This document shows, piece by piece, positions 1 through 6,825 of a stretch of DNA of 11,227 bases (positions are counted from its first letter, which is position 1; every line of letters begins with the position of its first letter). The stretch spans positions 1 through 11,227 of the forward strand of contig JAEOUK010000529.1 in assembly GCA_016839385.1 (NCBI GenBank). Direction: 5' to 3'. Position numbers and translations under genes: made by a program. The notes beneath the pieces are model-generated. The model was given only the letters and a program-made list of their open reading frames with translations. It did not search any database and had not been told where the DNA came from. This DNA comes from Promethearchaeota archaeon. Lineage in GTDB: Archaea; Asgardarchaeota; Lokiarchaeia; Sigynarchaeales; MK-D1.

Positions 1-470
1 CTCACCCAATACCAGATCTCACAGGATATATTACTGAAGGTCAAATTGTTCTAAGTCGAGATCTTAACAAACGTAATGTTTATCCACCAATTGATATTTT
101 GTCTAGCTTATCTAGACTTATGAAAGAAGGAGTTGGGGAGGGAAAAACGCGTGAAGATCACTCAGATATCGCATCCCAATTATATGCTCTTTATTCTCAG
201 AGTTTGGATATAAAAGAATTAGAGACAATTATTGGTGAGGAAAGCCTTACATCCCTTGATAAAAAAATATTGAATTTTGGAAAAGCTTTTGAGCTTTATT
301 TCATGAACCAGCGTTTTGATGAAGAGAGAGATATCTTGATGACCTTAGACATGGCGTGGGGATTAATTTCTTCTATTCCTAAACGAAATATTTTGCGTAT
401 AAGCCCAGAAATGTTGGAGAAATATTTCAAGTCTGATTCACGATTAGAAGAACAAATGTGGGGGAGATAA
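1..470 (+). CDS. atpB: A/V-type ATP synthase subunit B, C-terminal part (5' end outside window)
   Basis: This is the C-terminal part of the non-catalytic nucleotide-binding B subunit of the archaeal A-type (V-type) rotary ATPase, which alternates with catalytic A subunits in the cytoplasmic A3B3 head. The open frame enters at base 3 and has no start inside the window. Its first visible residues, HPIPDLTGYITEGQI, followed by VLSRDL, YPPID, SLSRLM and GEGKTREDH, are the strongly conserved family block. The rest is the helical C-terminal domain, ending at TAA 468-470. A TTG at 99 would encode the Leu just before SSLSRLM and is not a start. Subunit D begins 5 nt after the stop, so the two are co-transcribed. 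The identification is secure; only the missing 5' part is unknown. Confidence 0.96.
   Translation, partial: HPIPDLTGYITEGQIVLSRDLNKRNVYPPIDILSSLSRLMKEGVGEGKTREDHSDIASQLYALYSQSLDIKELETIIGEESLTSLDKKILNFGKAFELYFMNQRFDEERDILMTLDMAWGLISSIPKRNILRISPEMLEKYFKSDSRLEEQMWGR
460..466 (+). promoter_or_regulatory. Ribosome-binding site of subunit D
   Basis: GGGGGAG lies inside the last codons of subunit B and ends 9 nt before ATG 476. It favours ATG 476 over the GTG at 458, which sits upstream of the site. Confidence 0.7.
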
Positions 471-475
471 GTCAA

Positions 476-1126
476 ATGTCGTTAGGATTTAAAAAAGTTC
501 GACCTACAAGGCCTAATTTACAAAAATTAGAAGAACGAAAAGAGTTTTCAGATCGTGGAAAACGATTATTAGAAATTAAGCGTCAACAATTTTTAGAACA
601 TCTTAAGGAGAATTTGAAGTTTTATTACGCACAGCGAAAAAAAGTACGCGAAAATGTCAAAAAAGCATATCAGAAACTGTTACAATCTTATATGCATTAT
701 GGAAAACGACGTATTCAAACTCTAGCCCAAATAAACCGAATACACTTTGAACCTATTGTGGATATTACGTTCAAACAATACCTGGGGATAAATACACCAA
801 CAATTAAATTGGATTTACTTGAAAAAGAACAACTCCCATCTTATAGTTTTCAAGACACTCCAATTTCCTTTGATGATACAATCGACCAAGTTAAAGAGTT
901 ACTGAAAGAACTCATAGTCCTCGCTGAATATGATTATATTGTTTATCATTTTGCATTTAATTATCAAAAAATTCAAAGAAGAATTAATGCTTTAGATGAT
1001 ATTATAATACCGAGGATTGAAGGAGATATTGATTATATCCAAGAGATTTTGGATGATTTGGAACGTGAGGAATTTATAAGACTTAAAAAAATTAAAAATA
1101 AACTTGAAAAGGAGGAAATTCTGTAA
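476..1126 (+). CDS. atpD: A/V-type ATP synthase subunit D
   Basis: Subunit D forms the coiled-coil central rotor shaft that couples the A3B3 head to the membrane ring of the archaeal A-type ATPase. The 216-residue product opens with the family signature, a VRPTRPNLQKLEER stretch followed by RGKRLLEIKRQQ. It then shows two long charged helices (roughly residues 5-70 and 135-216) flanking a central globular part. The C-terminal helix is typical, with RRINALDDIIIPRIEGDIDY followed by a Lys/Glu-rich tail. A longer frame could begin at GTG 458, overlapping subunit B, but the GGGGGAG site fits ATG 476 and the added residues (MGEISQ) are not family-like. The stop overlaps the ATG of subunit I by one base (TAATG), indicating translational coupling. 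Confidence 0.95.
   Translation: MSLGFKKVRPTRPNLQKLEERKEFSDRGKRLLEIKRQQFLEHLKENLKFYYAQRKKVRENVKKAYQKLLQSYMHYGKRRIQTLAQINRIHFEPIVDITFKQYLGINTPTIKLDLLEKEQLPSYSFQDTPISFDDTIDQVKELLKELIVLAEYDYIVYHFAFNYQKIQRRINALDDIIIPRIEGDIDYIQEILDDLEREEFIRLKKIKNKLEKEEIL
1107..1115 (+). promoter_or_regulatory. Ribosome-binding site of subunit I
   Basis: AAAAGGAGG within the last codons of subunit D ends 10 nt before ATG 1126. It is a near-perfect Shine-Dalgarno match and fixes the start of subunit I ahead of the alternative ATG at 1144. Confidence 0.75.
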
Positions 1127-3279
1127 TGGTTCGTCCTGTGAAAATGAGTCTAATTAGCCTATATATTAAAAAGGATTTTTTACCTAATTTATTAAGCGAT
1201 TTAATTCAGATAAAGTACTTTCATATTAGAGATCCTGAAGAAAGTTCCTTTCATTCACACTCCAAAGAAGAAATTAAAAAACCGCTAACTATTCTATCAG
1301 AAGAGGACTACAAGAAACGATTAGAAAAAATTACTTTAATTCAAACTTACTTGGATGATATATCTTCTCAAATAGAACAAAATTTTGATAAAATAACTCC
1401 TCCAAAAGTAGAAAATCGAATAGAATTCGATTATACTTCACTTGAAGATATTATTGATGATCTTCAATCTAGGGTAGATTTTAATTATCGACGACTAGAA
1501 AACATGGCAAAGGAATTAGATTCAGTTGATGAGCATCTTGAGAATTTAGCAGAGATAGCAAGTCTAATTAATATTATTGCAAAATTTGGAGGAGAATCAT
1601 ATTCAAATGAAGGATATAAAAGATTGGAATTCGAATTATATACGACCAGCAGCAATCACTATAAAGAATTATCAACTTCCATCAACCAACTAAATTCCCC
1701 TATTGTTATTTATGGAGAACCTATCTCTGAACAATTGGTGGGTTTTTTTGTGTTTTTTGAAAAGGAACATACCAAGTTGTTCCATGATCTTTTTCTATCT
1801 TATAATTGTCATCATGTAGAAATCTCTTCGAAATATGTCGATGAGAAGGGTATTCACATGGAACTGATTCAAGAAGATCATGATGAAGAAATTACGAAAA
1901 GAAACCATTTCTATAATCTCTATAAAGAAGTATTAGCAACTCTTCCTCAAAGGATAATGGCATACTATGAGATTTTAGAAAATATTAAACAATTGTTAGA
2001 GATCGAAAAACAAATACAACAAACACCATCTCATAATACTTTGAAATTAGAAGGATTTATTCCATCAAGTGTTGAAAAAAAAGTCGTTAAAGCTTTAAAT
2101 GAGCAATTTGAAAATAATATAAAAATCGAAACTCGAGTAATTGAAAGGACGGATCCATACTTAGAGCATCATGGAAAGGTAGAAGAAGTAGAAAATGAGG
2201 AGATAATACCCCCTTCTCTTTTGGATATAAGTCCAATACTACGTCCCTATCAAAATCTTATTGAATTATATGGAATTACAAATTATTCTGAATTAAATCC
2301 AAGTTTTATATTATTTTTCATATTTCCAATTATTTTCGGTTTAATGTTTGGGGATATTGGGCATGGGATTTGCTTAGCTTTAGCAGGTATTTTAGGAGCG
2401 GTATTATTTAGAAAAAACCAAGGTACTCGTTCTTTCTCTTGGTTGATTTTTTATTGTGGAATAGGAGCAGTATTGGGAGGATTGACATATGGAGAGGCAT
2501 TTGGAGAGCATACTTTGCTAGGTAGAGAACTTCATCCTCTTCTAATCAGCCCAATGAGACCAGGTGGAGTAATTACAATAGTAAAAATGTCAATTATTGT
2601 AGGAGTAATTGTCTTATGTTTAGGATTTGCGATTCATGGAATAAATTATGCAATAAACAAGAAGAAATATTTAATGTTTAGCGAAAGTTTCTTTAAAATT
2701 CTATTACTCATCGGGGGTACTATAGTAATTCTTCATTACGGTTTTGATATATCTAGTTGGTTTAATCCCCCATATCCCGTGTTATATGTAATCATTCCAG
2801 CGTCACTAATAATTCTACTACAAATAATGGGAAAAGCATTAAGATTAACATCTTATTTAAAGAAAAAATCGTATGGAGAAATTATTGGTCATTCAACCTT
2901 AGATTTAGCAGAAACATTTCTGGCGATTATAAGCAATGTAGCATCATTCATACGTATACTCGCCTTAGAAATGGCTCATGTTGGATTAATGTTAGTATTT
3001 TCTCAAATAGGAGAAGCTTTAGCAGGTGATACGATATTTAGGAAAATTCTTGTAGCAATTGTACTAGTGGTGGGTAATATTTTCGTAATTCTTTTAGAAA
3101 CAGTTCTTGTAATGATACATAATTTGAGACTGCATTTCTATGAATTCTTTTCTAAATTTTACGTCGCAGATGGTTATGCATTTAAGCCTATCAAAATAGA
3201 AGAAACATTTAGTGAAATTAAATTCGCTACAACATCTGAAATTCAGACTCCTTTTCTATACCATCGAAAAAAAAGGTGA
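1126..3279 (+). CDS. atpI: A/V-type ATP synthase membrane subunit I (a-subunit)
   Basis: This is the 717-residue stator subunit of the membrane sector, homologous to V-ATPase subunit a, which provides the ion half-channels facing the rotor ring. Residues 1 to about 385 form the cytoplasmic arm, rich in charged helices. The membrane domain starts near residue 390 with the hallmark FPIIFGLMFGDIGHG and continues through several hydrophobic helices. The late segment ASFIRILALEMAHVGL carries Arg610, the expected essential arginine facing the ring carboxylate. The C-terminus LRLHFYEFFSKFYVADGYAFKPI is also characteristic (seen around positions 3124-3192). Length is normal for the family. It follows subunit D with a one-base overlap and a strong ribosome-binding site. 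No proteolipid (K/c) gene follows, which differs from the common I-K adjacency. Confidence 0.95.
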   Translation: MVRPVKMSLISLYIKKDFLPNLLSDLIQIKYFHIRDPEESSFHSHSKEEIKKPLTILSEEDYKKRLEKITLIQTYLDDISSQIEQNFDKITPPKVENRIEFDYTSLEDIIDDLQSRVDFNYRRLENMAKELDSVDEHLENLAEIASLINIIAKFGGESYSNEGYKRLEFELYTTSSNHYKELSTSINQLNSPIVIYGEPISEQLVGFFVFFEKEHTKLFHDLFLSYNCHHVEISSKYVDEKGIHMELIQEDHDEEITKRNHFYNLYKEVLATLPQRIMAYYEILENIKQLLEIEKQIQQTPSHNTLKLEGFIPSSVEKKVVKALNEQFENNIKIETRVIERTDPYLEHHGKVEEVENEEIIPPSLLDISPILRPYQNLIELYGITNYSELNPSFILFFIFPIIFGLMFGDIGHGICLALAGILGAVLFRKNQGTRSFSWLIFYCGIGAVLGGLTYGEAFGEHTLLGRELHPLLISPMRPGGVITIVKMSIIVGVIVLCLGFAIHGINYAINKKKYLMFSESFFKILLLIGGTIVILHYGFDISSWFNPPYPVLYVIIPASLIILLQIMGKALRLTSYLKKKSYGEIIGHSTLDLAETFLAIISNVASFIRILALEMAHVGLMLVFSQIGEALAGDTIFRKILVAIVLVVGNIFVILLETVLVMIHNLRLHFYEFFSKFYVADGYAFKPIKIEETFSEIKFATTSEIQTPFLYHRKKR

Positions 3280-3280
3280 G
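3275..3280 (+). promoter_or_regulatory. Ribosome-binding site GGTGAG preceding an ATT start
   Basis: GGTGAG overlaps the TGA stop of subunit I and ends 8 nt before ATT 3289. It matches the GGTGA half of the archaeal Shine-Dalgarno sequence. No standard start codon lies in frame until TTG 3376, so this site supports initiation at ATT 3289. Confidence 0.55.
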
Positions 3281-3288
3281 AGAATTTT

Positions 3289-3822
3289 ATTAAATCAAGA
3301 CGAAAATTATTATTTCGTTCAATCTCATTTACTATTTTTGTCCCTGGTGTTGTAGTTGGCGTAATTCCCACTTTATTGTATCTTTTTCTTCGCATTTTTG
3401 TCAATTTAGGTATTTTCAGATACCTGAGCTGCATTTTTATTGTTCCAGGAATGATTTTATACGTCTTATCAGTCATTGCCTTTATAAAACAAGGCAATGG
3501 TACTCCTATGATATTTTTTATGAAAAAGACAGAGAAAATATTTGGAAAGGAACCAGATAATATAGTAGATACATTATTTTATCGATTTAGTCGCAATCCA
3601 ATGTATTTAGGCGTTGTTACATTAATATTTGGTTTGGGAATTCTTCTTGAAAGCCTTTCTGTGATTCTTTGGGCTTTTATATCCTTTATTATTTTTCATT
3701 TTGTTGTTTTGACCCTCGAAGAGCCCCATTTACGTGAAAAATTTGGTGTACAATATGAATTATATTGCAAAAAAACACCAAGGTGGATAGGAATTCTGCA
3801 TTTTAGAAAAAAAAGACCTTAA
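3289..3822 (+). CDS. Isoprenylcysteine carboxyl methyltransferase (ICMT)-like membrane methyltransferase, apparent AUU start
   Basis: This is an integral membrane protein of the ICMT/phospholipid methyltransferase family, expected to use S-adenosylmethionine at the membrane face; the substrate in archaea is unknown. The C-terminal catalytic part is clear: RNPMYLGV near 3595, then LEEPHLREKFGVQYELYCKK and PRW near the end. Upstream are GTPMIF and hydrophobic helices. The frame stays open back to the stop of subunit I. The residues translated there (KSRRKLLFRSISF, then VPGVVVGVIPTLL) resemble the usual N-terminal region and first helix of archaeal homologues. No ATG, GTG or TTG exists before 3376, which would delete that helix. 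ATT 3289, 8 nt after GGTGAG, is therefore the best start and gives 177 residues. It is probably the last gene of the ATPase transcript and overlaps the convergent gene by 20 bp. Confidence 0.82.
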   Translation: MKSRRKLLFRSISFTIFVPGVVVGVIPTLLYLFLRIFVNLGIFRYLSCIFIVPGMILYVLSVIAFIKQGNGTPMIFFMKKTEKIFGKEPDNIVDTLFYRFSRNPMYLGVVTLIFGLGILLESLSVILWAFISFIIFHFVVLTLEEPHLREKFGVQYELYCKKTPRWIGILHFRKKRP

Positions 3823-4243
3823 TTCTGGCCAAGGCGAGTAATTTTCTTAAGTATTTATCTTGTTTTTCATTCAGGAGCAAGTTTTTGAAAAAATGATCGG
3901 TTGCGTCTGTAAGTTCATTATCAATGTTCTCTATTTTATTATTCAAATATTGCACATACTTTTCTAGAAGTTCTCTCTCGTTTAAACCTCCAAATCTTTC
4001 CATAGCTTCATATAGAGGGATTTCTAACATTTTTGATTTTTGATCAAATAAAATTATTGAATCTGAAAGAGTTCCAGACAAAAACTGTTCAAGAAATTCC
4101 ATATAATGCGAAACGCATATAAATTCATTTAATCTTTCTTTATTTTTGATAAACCCTATCTTAATCCATGCAGGATTCAGACAAATCATACATTTTTCAG
4201 ACGACTTGGTAGTTCTATCTGCGAATTCCATTTTCTTATCCAC
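3803..4243 (-). CDS. Small CxxC/CxxH putative zinc-binding protein, function unknown
   Basis: I do not recognise this 146-residue protein as a named family. Near the N-terminus it has CMIC (Cys18, Cys21) and, 21 residues further on, CVSH (Cys43, His46), a plausible four-ligand zinc knuckle or treble-clef site. The rest looks alpha-helical and charged, with no signal peptide or membrane helix, so it is probably cytoplasmic. The start is GTG 4243, or possibly ATG 4231 four codons later; neither has a strong ribosome-binding site. GTG 4243 lies about 24 nt from a TTATAA box, which would suit a leaderless mRNA. The C-terminus (VFFF) is encoded by a homopolymer tract inside the 20-bp overlap with the convergent ICMT-like gene. 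It diverges from nnr across 37 bp. Confidence 0.72.
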   Translation of the reverse strand: MDKKMEFADRTTKSSEKCMICLNPAWIKIGFIKNKERLNEFICVSHYMEFLEQFLSGTLSDSIILFDQKSKMLEIPLYEAMERFGGLNERELLEKYVQYLNNKIENIDNELTDATDHFFKNLLLNEKQDKYLRKLLALARIKVFFF

Positions 4244-4263
4244 TTATAGTTAGAACTAAATAA

Positions 4264-4269
4264 TTATAA
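4264..4269. promoter_or_regulatory. Palindromic TATA-like box shared by divergent genes
   Basis: TTATAA sits in the 37-bp gap between the zinc-binding gene and nnr. Its centre is about 24 nt from GTG 4243 on the minus strand and about 27 nt from ATG 4293 on the plus strand, the spacing expected between an archaeal TATA box and a leaderless start. A second box, TTATAAAAA at 4272-4280, could serve the minus strand instead. This is inferred from spacing only. Confidence 0.35.
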
Positions 4270-4280
4270 GGTTATAAAAA

Positions 4281-5849
4281 ATGATTTCCATTATGCGTGA
4301 TTTTGATAGGAATATTTCGGTCAAAGAAATGCAAATACAAGATAAAAATTCCTCAGATTACGGAATTCATCCCTCAACTCTTATGGAATGTGCAGGATAT
4401 AGTGCTGCGAATACAATTGTTAGCAAATTAACGAAGAGAGAGCATATTTTTATAATGTGCGGGACTGGTAATAATGGAGGAGACGGTTTTGTAATCGCAC
4501 GTCATTTAGCATCACAACAAAATTTCGTTTCTGTGTTTCTTGTAGGGCATCCCGATGATATTCGCACAAATGAAGCTAAGCAAAACTGGGATATCTTGCA
4601 GAAATTATTACTGAATTTACATATTTATGTGGTAAGAGATTCCTCTTTTTTTGAAGATCTTCCTGAAGAAGTGACTAATAGTGAAAAAAAATGTAAATTT
4701 ATCATAGATTGTTTACTAGGTACGGGAATTCGGGGAAAAATACGAGAACCAATGCGTTCTGCGATAGAGTATATTAATAGATTTCATAACCAATCCACTA
4801 AAATTATTTCTATTGATGTACCTACTGGCGTGGATCCAGATAATGGAAAAGCAGCAGATGTGTATGTCAAACCTGATATATTAATTACATTTCATCAAAA
4901 AAAAAATGGATTTGAGAATATTGGAGTTCCTGAAATAATAGTAAATTCTATTGGAATTCCTTTAGAAGCAAATCTTTTTGTTGGAAGTGGGGATATTCAA
5001 TTTCTAATACCAAAACGTAATATTTTCAACCATAAAGGTCAATACGGAAAAATTTTGATAATTGGGGGATCTGAGCAATTTTCGGGTGCACCTGCGCTTG
5101 CAGGTATGGCTGCATTAGAAATGGGTATAGATCTGGTTTATATTTTCGCTCCTAAATCTGTTGCTGATGTTATTAGAGGATATTCACCTAATTTAATTGT
5201 GCATTCAGGAAAAAAGAAGAATCTATGTAAAGAAGACTTCAAAGAGATTTCTGATTTACTTAAAAAAGTGGATTCTGTTGTCATCGGACCGGGAATGGGA
5301 ACTGATTCCTTAGTCCAAGATCTTTTTCTTGAAATTATTACTTTAATCAAAGACTTAAAAATCCCAATTGTTATTGATGCTGATGCAATAAGACTGGTAA
5401 AACCATTAAAAGAGGAAATTGGAAATCTTCTATGCGTTATAACTCCACATGCAAGAGAATTTTTTGATCTGACAGGAATTACATTGCCAGATCAAACACA
5501 ATTTCAAAATCGAATTTCATTTTTTAAAAAGCTGGAAAATGATTGGAAAACAGTATTTCTAGTGAAAGGAAAATTCGATTACATTAGTAATGGGAAAACT
5601 ACTAGAATTAATAAAACTGGAGTACCAGAAATGGCAGTAGGAGGAACAGGAGATATTTTAGCTGGAATTGTAGGATCACTACTAGCAATAAAAATGAATT
5701 TGTTTGATGCAGCATGTTGTGCTGCATATATCAACGGTAAATTAGGAGAGATATACCAAAACTACAATAAGGGAACAAAAGAAAACGGGAAACCAATGAA
5801 AAGTTCAGACTTACTAGAATTCATTCCTACTGTTTTAAAGGAGTACTAA
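4281..5849 (+). CDS. nnr: Bifunctional NAD(P)HX epimerase / ADP-dependent NAD(P)HX dehydratase
   Basis: This enzyme repairs hydrated NADH and NADPH: the N-terminal YjeF_N domain interconverts the R and S epimers, and the C-terminal ribokinase-like domain dehydrates S-NAD(P)HX using ADP. The 522-residue product shows both. The epimerase half has ISVKEMQ and LMECAG near the start, GTGNNGGDGFVIARHL near residue 60, DCLLGTGIRG near 142 and IDVPTGVDPDNG near 178. The dehydratase half starts near residue 250 with HKGQYGKILIIGGS, then GPGMGTD (about 335), ITPHAREF (about 388) and AVGGTGDILAG (about 451), whose Asp is the expected catalytic base. Length is normal for the fused form. ATG 4281 is listed; ATG 4293 (fifth codon) is equally possible and better placed for a leaderless message. 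The 7TM gene follows after 57 nt, probably in the same operon. Confidence 0.93.
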   Translation: MISIMRDFDRNISVKEMQIQDKNSSDYGIHPSTLMECAGYSAANTIVSKLTKREHIFIMCGTGNNGGDGFVIARHLASQQNFVSVFLVGHPDDIRTNEAKQNWDILQKLLLNLHIYVVRDSSFFEDLPEEVTNSEKKCKFIIDCLLGTGIRGKIREPMRSAIEYINRFHNQSTKIISIDVPTGVDPDNGKAADVYVKPDILITFHQKKNGFENIGVPEIIVNSIGIPLEANLFVGSGDIQFLIPKRNIFNHKGQYGKILIIGGSEQFSGAPALAGMAALEMGIDLVYIFAPKSVADVIRGYSPNLIVHSGKKKNLCKEDFKEISDLLKKVDSVVIGPGMGTDSLVQDLFLEIITLIKDLKIPIVIDADAIRLVKPLKEEIGNLLCVITPHAREFFDLTGITLPDQTQFQNRISFFKKLENDWKTVFLVKGKFDYISNGKTTRINKTGVPEMAVGGTGDILAGIVGSLLAIKMNLFDAACCAAYINGKLGEIYQNYNKGTKENGKPMKSSDLLEFIPTVLKEY

Positions 5850-5892
5850 AATAGATAAATCACATAGGAGAATGAAAAAGTATTAGTCTCAC

Positions 5893-5898
5893 AAGGAG
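5893..5898 (+). promoter_or_regulatory. Ribosome-binding site of the 7TM protein
   Basis: AAGGAG ends 8 nt before ATG 5907 and clearly decides this start. Confidence 0.7.
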
Positions 5899-5906
5899 CA
5901 AACAAC

Positions 5907-6698
5907 ATGGCACTGGCACCTGATGTACTACTTAGAATATTAATTGGTATTTTTATGGAATCATTAGTCTTTACCGTGTGCTTAGCAGCGATTGGGATAA
6001 TTCTCTATCGCTTTAAAAGAAATAATAAACCTCAACTACAGAATATGGGAAGTTTCTTAATTTTATATGCTTTAGCAATTGCAGCTTCTATTACGGGAAA
6101 AATACTTACCTATGTTATGGGAGATTACTCATTAGATACGACTGAGTGGGGACTTTTCACCAATTGGTCATTTTCCTTGGGTTTCATCTCATTAAGTCTA
6201 TACTTTCAATTGGAAGTTTCTTGGCAACTTTTTCCACCGAAAATTCGAAATCATCGAATATATGCACTAGCTGGATCAATAGTGTTGTTTTTAATTGTTT
6301 TTGCGATTCCCAGATATGGCATTTATGGTCAGGAAATTCCCATATATGCCGTAAAATTCATATTAGTATTTATTTATGAGCTTGCAGCGTCTTTGTATTA
6401 CATGTTTCACTCATATAAAGTATACACCTTTATTCGAAACAAATTTCTCCAAAAAAGAATACTAGCAGGATTACTAATGTATGCAAGCATAATCTTTGTG
6501 TTCATTTTCTTAATGATTTCTTCAATATACGGGTCAATTACAGGAATTTTCTACACATGGGGTTATTTTATCTCTGTTAGCTTTATGCTGAGTGCAGCAA
6601 TTTCAGCATATTTTTCAGTTAGGCATGGAAAAGAATCAGATCGTGAAGATCTTGACGAAGAGCTACAGAAATTATTAAAAAATCCTAAAGGCGAATAA
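5907..6698 (+). CDS. Seven-transmembrane-helix protein of unknown function
   Basis: I cannot assign this 263-residue protein to a named family. Seven hydrophobic segments are visible, at about residues 8-34, 47-71, 82-104, 117-137, 148-170, 183-208 and 213-237. They are followed by a short charged, acidic tail (RHGKESDREDLDEELQKLL). There is no cleavable signal peptide and no fused kinase, cyclase or other output domain. The layout resembles stand-alone 7TM sensor or scaffold modules, but no retinal-binding Lys in a rhodopsin-like motif was recognised and no function is claimed. The start is fixed by AAGGAG 8 nt upstream. It lies 57 nt after nnr with no obvious terminator or TATA box between them, so co-transcription is likely. 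AT-rich DNA with T-runs follows the stop. Confidence 0.82.
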   Translation: MALAPDVLLRILIGIFMESLVFTVCLAAIGIILYRFKRNNKPQLQNMGSFLILYALAIAASITGKILTYVMGDYSLDTTEWGLFTNWSFSLGFISLSLYFQLEVSWQLFPPKIRNHRIYALAGSIVLFLIVFAIPRYGIYGQEIPIYAVKFILVFIYELAASLYYMFHSYKVYTFIRNKFLQKRILAGLLMYASIIFVFIFLMISSIYGSITGIFYTWGYFISVSFMLSAAISAYFSVRHGKESDREDLDEELQKLLKNPKGE

Positions 6699-6779
6699 TT
6701 ATTTATTTTGAATTAACTATATTAGCAATAATTAATGAAATCTTAAAATTCCTTATTTTTATGGAACAAAGATGCGAGA

Positions 6780-6788
6780 TTTTATAAG
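6780..6788 (+). promoter_or_regulatory. TATA box of the NifX-like gene
   Basis: TTTTATAAG lies centred about 43 nt before ATT 6826. A transcript starting about 26 nt downstream (near 6810) would include the GGTGAG site and leave a leader of roughly 16 nt. The arrangement mirrors the MaoC-family gene promoter at 11141-11147. Confidence 0.5.
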
Positions 6789-6813
6789 AGTTCTAGTTTT
6801 TCATTTCTCGATA

Positions 6814-6819
6814 GGTGAG
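6814..6819 (+). promoter_or_regulatory. Ribosome-binding site GGTGAG of the NifX-like gene
   Basis: GGTGAG ends 6 nt before ATT 6826. The in-frame stop TAA at 6820-6822 lies between them, so translation must begin at or after 6823. This hexamer also precedes the ATT start at 3289. Confidence 0.5.
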
Positions 6820-6825
6820 TAAATC

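Noticed and set aside
99..470. Independent 123-residue gene starting at TTG 99
   Set aside because: The frame is open to the window edge and encodes conserved subunit B residues upstream; the TTG is an internal Leu.
458..475. GTG 458 as start of subunit D
   Set aside because: It lies upstream of the GGGGGAG site that correctly positions ATG 476, and the extra residues are not family-like.
3243..3497. 84-residue minus-strand frame
   Set aside because: It is antisense to the end of subunit I and the start of the ICMT-like gene, strongly basic, with no family resemblance.
5138..5350. 70-residue minus-strand frame
   Set aside because: Shadow of the dehydratase domain of nnr.
5872..5886. Tiny frame encoding MKKY before the 7TM gene, possibly a leader peptide
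   Set aside because: AGGAG is only 1-2 nt from its ATG, too close to function, and four codons cannot be distinguished from chance.
6146..6379. 77-residue plus-strand frame
   Set aside because: Overlaps the 7TM gene in another frame and shows no recognisable domain.
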